Under the pieces are notes generated by a model. That model was not told the DNA's origin and made no database searches. It worked only from the letters and a program-made list of their open reading frames with translations. This document shows positions 25,455 through 35,234 of a stretch of DNA of 64,000 bases, in pieces. Position 1 is the first letter of the stretch. Every line of letters begins with the position of its first letter. The DNA is from Chamaelirium japonicum (taxonomy: Eukaryota; Streptophyta; Magnoliopsida; Liliales; Melanthiaceae): the NCBI GenBank assembly GCA_947650365.1, contig OX393549.1, forward strand, positions 29,541,209-29,605,208, given 5' to 3'. Made by a program: the position numbers and the translations under genes.

Positions 25455-25800
25455 TAAAAAACTTTTCTTGAAAAATATAAAATTTCTACTGATATTTGAC
25501 CGAAATCGACATTCGAAACCTTTTGTATCAACCAATTCTTCATGTAGTGTTGGGGCTACTATACATAATAAATTATAGATTCATTTGACCATAGTTGACC
25601 TAAACTTGATCAAATTTTTATCAAAACCCGACAAATTTCCACAAAAAACTTTTCTTAAAAAATATAAAATTTCTACTGATATTTGGCTGAACCCAACAAA
25701 TTTCGGCTTTCTGTTTGACCAAAATTGACATTTGGAACCTTTCCTATCAACCAATTCTTCATGTAGTGGTTGGTGCTTCTATAGATAATAAATTTAAGAT
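25455..25800. repeat. Tandem duplication, ~185-bp unit, in the invertase pseudogene
   Basis: AAAACTTTTCTTGAAAAATA, TTTCTACTGATATTTG and CAACCAATTCTTCATGTAGTG recur about 185-200 bp apart. The second copy abuts the exon ending near 25800. Confidence 0.8.
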
Positions 25801-27365
25801 CATGACACATGAGGACCTCATGCTTGTTGGGGGCTTTGAAGACCCTGAAGAAGATAGCAGTCCTCTCCACCAAGTTGCCAGAAGCCAAGACCAGCAGGCC
25901 AAATGGACCAACCCCATTGCAGACAAGAGTGCCTTCCCCAAAGGAAGATCCCCCACCCATGTCAATTTGCAATGGCACTCAAAGCGATGGCCCTCAGAGC
26001 CTATGGTCCTTCATCATGCACCCACTTCACAATTACCACCATATTTGTCTTGGTGGTCCGATCCTAGATCACCATTGTGACCTTTGACTAGTTTTCACTA
26101 AGTAGCACCAAAAGAGAGAACCAAGTTTTGGAGTTTGAAACAACAGACTTAGACCAGAAGTTTGGGGGGACTGTTGCAATCATGTTCCCACTGTTTGTTT
26201 TTTTAACACTAATACCCCCTTGTAGTTTCAGTTTATCGACACGGCAGCCTCACAGCGGGGGTGAAAGGCGTATGTTTTTCAAACTAAGGGTGTTAGTGTT
26301 AAAGAAACAAAATTATAGGGACATGATTGTAACAGTCCAATTGACCCTAACATTAGTTCAGCAAATGAATACTTAACATAGAATAGACTAGTGAAGATGT
26401 ATGAGAAATTAGATATTCAATGAAGGACTAATAACATGATGATTGAGAAAGACACTTGTCAGAGCATCTCCAGCGGCCTCGCTTGAGCATGTCGGACCTG
26501 CGATCCGAACGAGCAGCATCGTAATCGTCCGTGCATTAATTGAGACCGGAGAGGGATTAAAAGCTTCTATTTCGAGTCGAGAAAGATAAACTAGCCTGTG
26601 AAGTTTGTATCTCTTTGAGTTCAAACATGCTTCCACTCTTAATAATCTTAATTGTCTTTGATATGGACTTGTTTGCCCCTGAGCGCTTCGACCTCCTCCA
26701 TCGGCCATTGCACGAGTTGTCGACCACTGCTATCAAGCCAAAGAACAATTGGAATTGCCTAAAATGATCAAGAAAACAAAATTAAATAATAATATGGGAA
26801 TTAATAGTTGGAATTTAATTTTTTTTCACATGAGTCTACTTCAAAGAACACAATAGACACGTACTACTAACCTGAATACCAGCCCAACCCTTTGCTGTAT
26901 CGTCGTCGGAGATGTCCGACTCATTCGACCACCCCCACAAGATCCTCCGCTTCTTCCCTGCATCGAAGAACGTCTTGGACGCATAGAAGTTCCCATAATC
27001 GTACCTCAAACCGGTGTGATCGTTGGCCGACGTACCATCCCGCACATACCTATCCTTGCCAAGGTCGTACCTCCCCACCGTATAGTACTCGTACCTCGTC
27101 AAGTCCAAGCTCACCTTGAACTCATACTTCAGCCCCTCCCCGCGCTCCGACGTGTCGACACTGTCCTTCCCGTTCAGGGCCACCGGGAAGAAATCCAGGC
27201 ACTCCCACATCCCGGTCCTCGGCGCCGAGTGCAGCCATTGTCGTACATTGGCCCTGTTTTTCGAACACAGTTAATCACTGGTTAAGATCCTTAATTACTC
27301 ATATCATAGTGTCATTAAACTAACAATTTTTGATTTTTTTGATGGGACCACCATAGTGGTCAATA

Positions 27366-27608
27366 GGCCCTGTTTGGATAGGATCCTGATTCTAGGATAT
27401 TTGGAGCTCAGAATCACATAATTTCAAAAAAAGGCTCAAGAGCCCGGAGTTCCAATTTTGCGCTCCGGAAAAATGGCTTACAAGAGTACGTTTTGGGTTC
27501 TCAGAAGAAACACTTTTTTGGGATTCGATTGTATCCAAATAGGCTCTTCGTTTTTTTAGGGATCCAAGGCTTTTAGAATCCTAGATCCGGAGCGTATCCA
27601 AACATGCC
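27366..27608. mobile_element. MITE, GGCCCTGTTTGGATA ends, in invertase intron
   Basis: The left end GGCCCTGTTTGGATAGGATCC pairs with the inverse GGCATGTTTGGATACGCTCC at the right end. The body carries further inverted motifs (GATTCTAGGAT / ATCCTAGATC). Length 243 bp. No clean target duplication was found. Confidence 0.65.
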
Positions 27609-27611
27609 ACA

Positions 27612-27850
27612 TCATCTGTTAGTAAGCCGACACAAGATAGACTAAGGATCAAAATTCGCCACACCCCGATTTTCAATAACCCAACAGGTTGGAAAGCTCG
27701 CCACTAAGACAAGACTAAGGCAAGAGAGAGCTCTGCCACCATAGAGCGGAAGGAAGTACGTTGTAGCACTTATTCGAATCCTTGACCAAGGCGACGGGTT
27801 GCACATGTCTTACCGTTTGAGCTCACTTGGAGACAAGTTCTTTTGGTAGT
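27612..27850 (-). mobile_element. tRNA-derived SINE
   Basis: On the minus strand a pol III A-box-like GAGCTCAAACGGTAAGACA (27824-27804) is followed by a B-box-like GGATTCGAATAAG (27781-27769), spaced as in tRNA-derived SINEs. The 3' body matches the truncated copy at 19816-20012. Confidence 0.7.
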
Positions 27851-28176
27851 TATTCTACGACTTTAGTGATTGCCCTTCACTATCTTGCTAACTACTTATT
27901 AAATAAAGACTGAATTAATATTATATTAGATTAATTACGTTTTGTATTGAATAAATAAAGACTGATTCCATGTACTTCGGTACCACACTGAATCCATCTA
28001 CATCATCTATCTCATTTTCCTTGCATCCTAGTGGTGGGAGCATTATTCTAGGGGCCATGGGATAAACCGTAGGTGGATGCTTGAGGCTCACCATAAGGCC
28101 ATCAGACGGTCCCTATGAATTCCCCTTAATATTATATTAATTAAGTAATGAAAAGGAGAGAGATTGATGAACATAC
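27851..28176. other. Invertase intron 2 remainder
   Basis: AT-rich, with no recognised features. Confidence 0.4.
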
Positions 28177-28185
28177 CATTAGGAT
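28177..28185 (-). other. 9-nt mini-exon (DPN) of the invertase pseudogene
   Basis: The minus strand reads AAGCAG|ATCCTAATG|GTATGT. With the last G of exon 1 and two bases of exon 3 it encodes D-P-N-G, the conserved NDPNG motif. Both splice sites are intact. Exon 1 ends AACTGGATCAACG|GTAACG at 29313, so the phase fits exactly. Confidence 0.92.
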
Positions 28186-29312
28186 CTGCTTGTTGTTATC
28201 ATTGCAAGGATGGCAACCGCGTCCAGACATGGGCATGAGAGGGGAGAGGAAAAAAAAAACGAACAAAAAAGTTAGATAAATAAATAACGAACAAAAAAGT
28301 TAGATACAATAGAATTCATCCATACTTATTAGCAAAAAGGATTTACCGAGGTAACGGATAGCTGATTAAATAGTAAGTATATGCACAATTACATATAGGT
28401 ATTAGGAGTGCCTATCTATTTATAAAATACTTATAAAACAGAGGCCTTTGATGCCACAGGGCAGCCTCCCAATACTCCACTCTCTCTCTCTCACAACATG
28501 AGAGGAGCAAGATTTGGTACTAAATGTGCGATCTGAATGAGTGACGTCTCAGTCGTGGGATTAGTAGTAGTTAAGACAGTAACACTTTCGTGGTTAGGTC
28601 CTAATCTTTGGTGGTGGAAGCTTATAAACACCTTATGGAACACAAATCAAATTATAAAATTTTTTTTTTTGAAAAACCTCCCTGATAAATATTGATATTA
28701 TAAAAAACATCATCAATTTTTAGGTTTTATGATTAGACGTCGGCATACTCTGACATTTAGTAAAATGCCCAACAAAGGTTCTTTTTGTAATATCTTAATA
28801 AAGCAAGACGGAGGTTTTTACTAAAGATAAGAATATGTTGGGAGGTTAATCATAAAGCTTAAAAAACAAGGATGTTTTTTTTTATAATATTAATGTTTGG
28901 TATGTGAAAATCCCGTAAAAAAAAAGAAGAGATGAATATAAAGAGTTATAACACTAGCAAATATCTTGGATTTACTTTAGGGGATAATGCTTTTTTTAAT
29001 TTTAATTCTTTCGAAAAAATTAAAAATTAAAAATATTTCACATGATATATGTTTGCCATGCCGGCCGACAGTTATTATAAAAAAGAACACCCAGCGCTGC
29101 CATGATCGAGCTCATGCTCACGCTAGCACATCCTTTGGGGCTTGGCTATAATGCGCCCCCATAAAGAAGAAACCGGATGGGGAATATTTAAAAAAAAAGA
29201 AGAAAAAAATATTTATGGGTTCGAGGGAGTATTTATGATTAAGTAAAAACTCAAAGGGGCCAATCTGAAGAAAAAAAAGGAAAAGAGGTCTGATGTAATG
29301 GGGAGACGTTAC
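28186..29312. other. Invertase intron 1
   Basis: AT-rich with poly-A/T runs and a short CT tract at 28480-28492. No gene was recognised. Confidence 0.5.
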
Positions 29313-29514
29313 CGTTGATCCAGTTCTTGGGAGGCTGAAAGTGGTATCCGGTCCTGTACTCACCCTTGACTATAGGGGCTTCAATGGATTGGAGGTGTGG
29401 ATACACCTCATGGGAGGCTTCCACTCTCTCGCCAAGGAACCATCCGCAGCACCCCAACGCCGCCACGGCGACCCACATGGATGCAACCCAATTTGGATTC
29501 ATCATCTTCAACAT

Positions 29515-29518
<4 letters not shown>

Positions 29519-29554
<36 letters not shown>
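29519..29554. repeat. (GA)n microsatellite in invertase 5' flank
   Basis: About 36 bp of AG repeats 5 bp upstream of the predicted invertase start codon, in what would be the 5' UTR. Confidence 0.95.
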
Positions 29555-29559
<5 letters not shown>

Positions 29560-29609
29560 CTAATGGCGGACTAGGTATGAGAGAAATACGCGGGTAAGAC
29601 TGTATGTAC

Positions 29610-29611
<2 letters not shown>

Positions 29612-29665
<54 letters not shown>
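29612..29665. repeat. (GA)n microsatellite
   Basis: About 54 bp of uninterrupted AG repeats, about 100 bp upstream of the invertase start codon. Confidence 0.97.
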
Positions 29666-29669
<4 letters not shown>

Positions 29670-29725
29670 TTGGATGGATATGAGTGGATGCGGGCGGAAT
29701 TTACATTTGAAAACGTACTCTTAAA

Positions 29726-30177
29726 TAGGGCTGGCAATTTCGGATCCGACACGGCAGACGGACACGAAGTTAGCCGGTCTGGGTCAGGGCTAAACGGGTT
29801 CGGGTATAAACGAGTCGACACGATAGACCTGTTTAATAAACGGGTCGGATCCGGATTTAGGGTCTTGACCCAGTAGACCCGTTTAGTATTCAACGGGTCG
29901 TGTCGGGTCGGGTCGGCCCTCAATCCGATACTATAATATATAATGCCAGCGGATCTTTTGGGTCAAGTCGGGTCGAGTCGGATTGGGTCGGATCGGGTCA
30001 ACTGAATAGACCCGGGTGGTAAACGGATCTTACCGGGTCTTATCGGGTCTACCCGTTTATAAGCGGGTCAGGTATGGGTTTAGGATATAGACACGATTAG
30101 TTAAACGGGTCGGGTCCGGGTCCAGAGGTTTTGGACACAACACGAACCCGACACGACCCGACCCATTGCCACCCCTA
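29726..30177. mobile_element. Non-autonomous hAT element (452 bp) in the invertase promoter region
   Basis: The ends are TAGGGCTGGCAATTTCGG and the inverse of TAGGGGTGGCAATGGGTCGG. The perfect 8-bp duplication is CTCTTAAA (29718-29725 and 30178-30185). The interior is CGGGTCGGGTC-type repeats. No transposase is present. Confidence 0.92.
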
Positions 30178-30185
30178 CTCTTAAA

Positions 30186-30772
30186 AATTATATTATTTTT
30201 GGGAGGGAACTTATTACTCCCCGAATCAACAAGTCGTGCGTATATGTATACGGTTGCGCCTCTCAAGTTGGACCGCCGGCGAGACCTTCAGGCCGACGAT
30301 GTGCGTGATGCAGGGGCCGATGGGCTTGGTTCTGAACTTTATCTGGCGGTCTTGCATTGCAGCTTGTGGCTGCCGATTGACTTGGGCACGGATCCTCTGA
30401 AAACCAATCCACATCTGTTAATTGGGGCTGAGTGTGATTCACTGATCGGGCTGGATGTAACGGACAATTGTGATTTTGTTTCAGGCTTGAACTATCTTGG
30501 CTGAGGTAGTCAACTGACTTCAATGGGCTTGATGGTCACCATAAAATATCGGGAAAATAGTTTTTCTTATTCTACTTTTATTTGGGATTTGATTTGACTT
30601 AAACTTTTGTGGTCAACGGATTCGCAAGGGGATGATTGACATGGTATGTTCACGTCATATGTACACAATTTTAAATACGGTATACACTTAAATGAGACAT
30701 CAGTTGTATGTGAAGTATACAATTTGAAATACGGTATACACTTAAATGAGACATCAGTTGTATGTGAAGTAA
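30186..30772. other. Between hAT and first Helitron end
   Basis: The 30250-30500 region is open on both strands but I recognise no protein. At 30640-30770 a ~58-bp unit (TACGGTATACACTTAAATGA, GACATCAGTTGTATGTGAAGT) is present twice in tandem. Confidence 0.45.
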
Positions 30773-31574
30773 CTAGTGCATGCCCGTGCCTTCGGCACTG
30801 TAGCGGGCCGCCTTCGGCGGCAACACACCTAATGGCACAGCATTGGGCCGCCTTCGGCGGCAAGACCCCCATCGAGTATTACCACCCCCACCCATACCAT
30901 TGTATTCAGCGGCAACGCAATAGGTCTACTCGTTCGAAATTCAGAGGAGACTGATCTGGCGTCGGAATCCTTATGGGTTTAGGGAATATATCTTGGCTCT
31001 CCGATGTTGATCGGACGGTGGTAAAACTACTCGTGCGGAAAGGAAATGGTTGATTACATATTATTATACATACCTCAGAGCATAAAATCCAACTTCGATG
31101 GCACTTCCCTTACCGTTTTTACTGGACAAAAAGTGCAAAAAAAATAACTACTTTTGAAATTAATTTTGATTTATAGCTATTAAATAATATTTTTAAAAAC
31201 AAATGCTGTCATTTTAAAAAAAAAAAAACATAACACAGGCACCAAACTATTCAAACCTTGATTCTTACATCAGACAGCAAAGGATTTTTTTGATGCAAAT
31301 AGCAAGATCACCGCCATGAGGTACAGGAGAATCTCAGGGTCCTCCAAAACAAAGGATCCATACCTTGAAACCGTTTGATGCTTACATCAGCAATGTATTT
31401 GTGCAGTCTACGACCCCCGCTCGCAATTAGAAGAATTACAACCGGGTGCCGTCAAATTCTCAATGTGCATTCATTCATTCGAATCATTCATCTGTGATGA
31501 GTAAACCATCACATAATGGGATTAAAAAAACAAAAACAAAAACAAAAATCTAAACCTCCATCGCCTGTTGATAA
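30773..31574 (-). mobile_element. Helitron-type element, 3' end at 30773
   Basis: Read on the minus strand, the hairpin GTGCC-GAA-GGCAC (30798-30786) is followed about 9 nt later by the terminus CTAG and target T at 30776-30772, the standard Helitron 3' end. GGCCGCCTTCGGCGGCAA recurs twice internally. The 5' boundary is uncertain; it runs into the next, similar element. Confidence 0.65.
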
Positions 31575-33656
31575 TAGTGCATGCCCGTGCCTATCGGCAC
31601 TGCAGCGGGCCGCCTCGGCGGCAACACACCTAACACACTGCAACTGATCACCATCGATGGCAAGACACCCCCGGGCATCACAACCCCCACCCACATCATC
31701 GTATTCGGCGGCAACAAACCTAACCAAATGTTGAATCTTTGTCCGTAGTCTCTTAAATTAATCAACATTGAAAGGATCTCCATTTTCGGCATCACCACCC
31801 ACGGGTCGCCTTCGGCATGACCACCGTGCCCAAAGCCGGAAGGCCATGATCGATCTCCATCGGACGGTTGACAAAAAAAATTGGTAATTGAGAGGAAAAT
31901 ATATTACACCGGCATTAGATGGACAGTGAGTACAAGACACAATACTTGCATCTTCCACATAGACATTATCATCAGAAAATAAAAATAAAAATAGCAACAT
32001 TTTTAGAAATTTAAATCTAATCATAAATTTTCACATGATATCTCCAAGCCATCTGTGTTTCGGCAACACCTCCTCCTTTTTTTTTTTGTTAGACATCCCC
32101 TTCAGTAACCCACCAACTTCATATATACAAAATTTTCACATTTTTGAGAATTTTTTTAGAGCTATTTACAATATTTAGATAGACACAACCAAACCCCCCA
32201 AAATCACCTAATATATGTAGGCGTCCAGGGCGTGGTGGCAGATCGGCGACCTCGTCGTACGACCCAACGCCACTGCTGCTGCTGTGATTGCGATTTCGGT
32301 GTGACCAACCCCCCTCCATTCCCAGAGAGAGAGAGAGAGAGAGAGAGATCGTTAGAAGAGAGAGAGAGACGGGGAGAGAGAGAGAGATCGGAGAGAGAGA
32401 TGGGGAAGCCGACCAAATTACCGAAGCAACAGAGAAAAAAAAAAAGATCGAAAACGAAAGAAAAAGAGAAAAAAAAATTAGATCGAAAAAGGAAGCGAAA
32501 GTTGCCATTTTTCCTAATTATAATTTATCAGGATTAAGCAAAAGTTCCTCTTTAACGTTTCCTTTTTCTTTCAAAATAATTAGAAAACACGATGAACAGA
32601 GGATTAGAGACGGAGAGGACCGAGAAATGGGAGACGATGTCTTGGTCGGATCCCAGGGAGCGGCGACCACCGGAGTCGGAGGAGAAGATGCTGTTGCTAT
32701 CGCTGCCGATGTCCCTGTTTAAGTGATGGTCAGAGGAGTAGAGGACGGTGAAGTCGGGTCTACCGGCTTGAGATCTTCTCCTCCAGTTGCCCGATCTCCA
32801 ATGTCGGAGGTCTGACTTCTTCCTCCTCATGCTCCAATCGTCACCTTGTTCCGTTCTGGTCCTGATCCGACCTCGGTCCTCCCGCCTTGCCCCGATCCGA
32901 CCCCGGCTCCGATGGCCCTGACGACGCCTCCACCGACTCCAACGGCGACGACACTTCCACTCGTTCTGGTCCTGATCCGACCCTGGTCCTCCCGCCTTGC
33001 CCTGATCCGACCCTGGCTCTGACGGCCCCGACGATGCCTCCACCACTCCGACGGCGACGATGCTTCCACTAACTCCGACGACGATGACTCGATCGATCGA
33101 TCTCGTGCGAGAGTGGAAACAGAGAGCCGTTGATGCTTTTCTTCCTTTCTTGTACAGAGAGAGGAGAAGGCGAAGGGAGTGATTAGGTCGAGGAGAAGGC
33201 GAGAGGGGGCGACCTTGGCGCTGATCAACGCGTGGGGGGACGACAACAATGCGATCGGTGTAGAGGGGCGGCGACGGTGAGATTGGAGAAGAGAGAGGGT
33301 TGGGGGGCGGTGAGATTGGAGAAGAGAGAGGGTTGAGGGGAAGAGAGAGAGAATTTGAGGGGTTTTTTTTATTCGGGGTGTGTTAGAGACAGAGAGAGAG
33401 AATTAGGGTGGATCGTGGGTGAAGAGGAGAGAGAGAGAGCCGGTGAGAGAGAAAAGAAGAAAGAGAATCGGAGAGAGCGAGATCGTGGGGACGGGGAGAG
33501 AGAGAGAGAGAGGGAAAGATCGTGGCAATTGCGACAATCATGCAGCGGATCGGTTGTTAGCGGGGCTCGGATATGAGGGGTGTTTTGATCCGTTCGATTT
33601 AAATATGAGACGCGTTCACACATGAACGGGAGAGAGACGTCCATTTTAGTATTATA
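31575..33656 (-). mobile_element. Helitron-type element with GA-rich interior
   Basis: The 3' end at 31575 has hairpin GTGCC-GATA-GGCAC (31600-31587) and the same GGGCATGCACTA flank as the previous element, with CTAT in place of CTAG. The 5' end near 33656 reads TATAATACTAAAATGGACG on the minus strand, like the small Helitrons further on. It contains GA-rich low complexity (32327-32480, 33300-33520) and a ~110-bp tandem duplication at 32854-33060. No Rep/helicase was seen. Confidence 0.6.
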
Positions 33657-34246
33657 CTAGTCTAAACCCGAGCGATGCCTCGGAGGCCATCGAGGTCATG
33701 AAGCATAACTTTAACAATTATAAATAAGATCACCATCAAGTCATGTTATTAACTGAAGCACTAAAGCAATCAGGAAAAAAATTTAATAGAAACCTTGCCA
33801 TAAACTATGTCATAAAAATATGCCATAATATAAATAATTATGAGAGAGGGCTGTGTTCACACACTGGCAGTTCGATCTCTCTGCCTTCCAAAAGACATGA
33901 GAGAGATTTATGAGGGAGGGAGGGAGAGAGAGTAATATGGGGGTGGGAGGATTAAATGGCATTAAATTGTTATAAATGACTCATTCTCCTCATAATGCAT
34001 GTAAACATCGGGCATCTAGAGGAAAAAAACTTTTAAATTTTATAGTGAGAGGATTATGGAATGGGGTAAATCAGTAAATGGCATTAAATTGTTATAAATG
34101 GCTTATTCTCCTCATAATGCATGTAAATATCGGGTACACACAGCGATATCCGTGTTCACACAGGGATGAGAGATTTTTCTGTCATCAATAGGGCTCCATG
34201 TGTCACACCACGGGAGAGAGGGCTCCGTTTTAGTATATAGTATAGG
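33657..34246 (-). mobile_element. Helitron-type element (~590 bp)
   Basis: On the minus strand the 3' end has hairpin CCGAG-GCATCG-CTCGG (33683-33668) then GGTTTAGA-CTAG at 33657. The 5' end near 34245 reads ACTATATACTAAAACGGAGC. There is no coding capacity. Confidence 0.65.
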
Positions 34247-34402
34247 CTAGTATACTATTTCCGTGCAATGCACGGATGGTTGTGATGCAACCCAAACGGA
34301 TCGTACATTCTACGACAACAAATCTATAGCTCCCCATAGTCTTTGTGTGAGTGTGTGTATGAGAGAGAGAGAGAGAGGAGCATGTTCAATTAAAAAATTA
34401 AA

Positions 34403-34935
34403 GGATAAATTTTAAGGACCTCCTCTGAGGTTTATCTAAATAATACAGACCTCCCATGTAGCTTTGGTATTTGCATTGCGTTCCCTTATGTTTTGATTGT
34501 TGATAACAGATCCTCCCTCCATCAGCCATTCACTAGTTACCCCAATGACTAGTATTGATGTCATCCAATTAATTTTTTTTAAACCCAAGAATGCCCTTAG
34601 ATTCCTCCTTTACCTCCTCTTCCTCCATCGGCACCTCCTCTCCCCACGTCCTCCACCTTCACCGGCACCGGCACCTCCTCCTAGAGGTGGTGCCGGTGCT
34701 GGTAAAGGTGGAGGAGGTGGGGGAGAAAGAGGAGATGTTAGTGGAGGAAGAGGTGTCGGTGGAGGAGAAGGGGTAGGAGCATTGGTCGCTTTTCTCATAT
34801 GAGGGCATTGTCATCTTACCTGCTTTTTTAACAGAGTTGAGGGGACAACTTGATAATAAGAGAGTAAATACTGAAACCGCACGAAAGGTCCGTATAATTT
34901 AGATAAATCTCATAGGAGGTTCCTGTAATTTACCC
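34403..34935. mobile_element. MITE with 9-bp target duplication
   Basis: The left end GGATAAATTTTAAGGACCTCC pairs with the inverse of GGGTAAATTACAGGAACCTCC. It is flanked by AAAATTAAA at 34394-34402 and 34936-34944. A GC-rich palindrome (34605-34775; CCTCCACCTTCACCGGCACC versus GGTGCCGGTGCTGGTAAAGG) forms a strong internal hairpin. A 9-bp duplication points to a Mutator-like origin. Confidence 0.75.
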
Positions 34936-34944
34936 AAAATTAAA

Positions 34945-35144
34945 GAGCAATGCTATTCATACAAAAGTCTTAGCGGAAGAGTCTTACCAAATGACGTGGC
35001 ACCCATTCATAGCGGACCTTTTTGCCTGTCGCTCCGGGAAGAGTGCGATCATTTGTCTGGGTGGGTGAAAACGAATAACTGTGATCATGCCACATCATTC
35101 GGCAAGACTCTTTCGGTAAGAGTTTCAGTATGAATGGCATGTCT
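34945..35144. mobile_element. Mutator-like MITE (200 bp)
   Basis: The left end GAGCAATGCTATTCATAC pairs with the inverse of AGACATGCCATTCATACTG. The long TIR continues through AGAGTCTTACC.AATGACGTGGCA. It is flanked by the perfect 10-bp repeat CAAAATTAAA (34935-34944 and 35145-35154), so it landed in the right-hand duplication of the neighbouring MITE. Confidence 0.85.
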
Positions 35145-35234
35145 CAAAATTAAAAGAGAAGAGGCAGATAGAGAAAGGAGGGGGGGAAGGGGAGACTGCC
35201 ATGTGGGACCAATGACCTCAACTTTATAATAGTA

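Larger units (their letters stand above)
24683..29514 (-). pseudogene. Cell-wall invertase (GH32 beta-fructofuranosidase), broken
   Basis: Read on the minus strand. Exon 1 is 29514-29313: signal-peptide-like start, then YRTGYHFQPPKNWIN. Mini-exon 2 is 28185-28177 (DPN). Exon 3 is 27253-26872: GPMY, then [12 protein letters not shown] through GWAGIQ. Exon 4/5 pieces are at 26758 to about 26500 and about 25950-25770 ([23 protein letters not shown]). A further exon is 25080-24987 (RSSLRP, NIEKDGKISLRSL) and the last exon is 24868-24683 ([10 protein letters not shown], ending PLMNEA). The family cleaves sucrose in the apoplast. NDPN (nucleophile) and WEC are kept. Exon 3 is 382 bp, whereas I recall about 860 bp for the family; it jumps out of frame from GPMY to the region before WEC, so the RDP motif is gone. 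At least three further frameshifts follow (near 26645, 26575 and 25035). WECLDF is unusual; cell-wall forms usually have WECPDF. Not expected to make enzyme. Confidence 0.85.
34247..35234 (-). mobile_element. Helitron-type element interrupted by two MITEs
   Basis: The 3' end has hairpin CCGTGC-ATT-GCACGG (34275-34261), then CTAG at 34250-34247. It carries the two MITEs at 34403-34935 and 34945-35144 and resumes to about 35234. No ORF was seen outside the MITEs. Confidence 0.6.

Noticed and set aside
27366..28170. The missing invertase exon 3 segment in the intron before the WEC exon
   Set aside because: I read this interval on the minus strand and found a MITE and a SINE but no YHLFYQYNP-, CWSGSAT- or RDP-like coding sequence.
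32119..33644. Ser-Leu and Arg-Glu repeat ORFs
   Set aside because: Translations of GA/CT tracts inside a Helitron; no domain or splice context.
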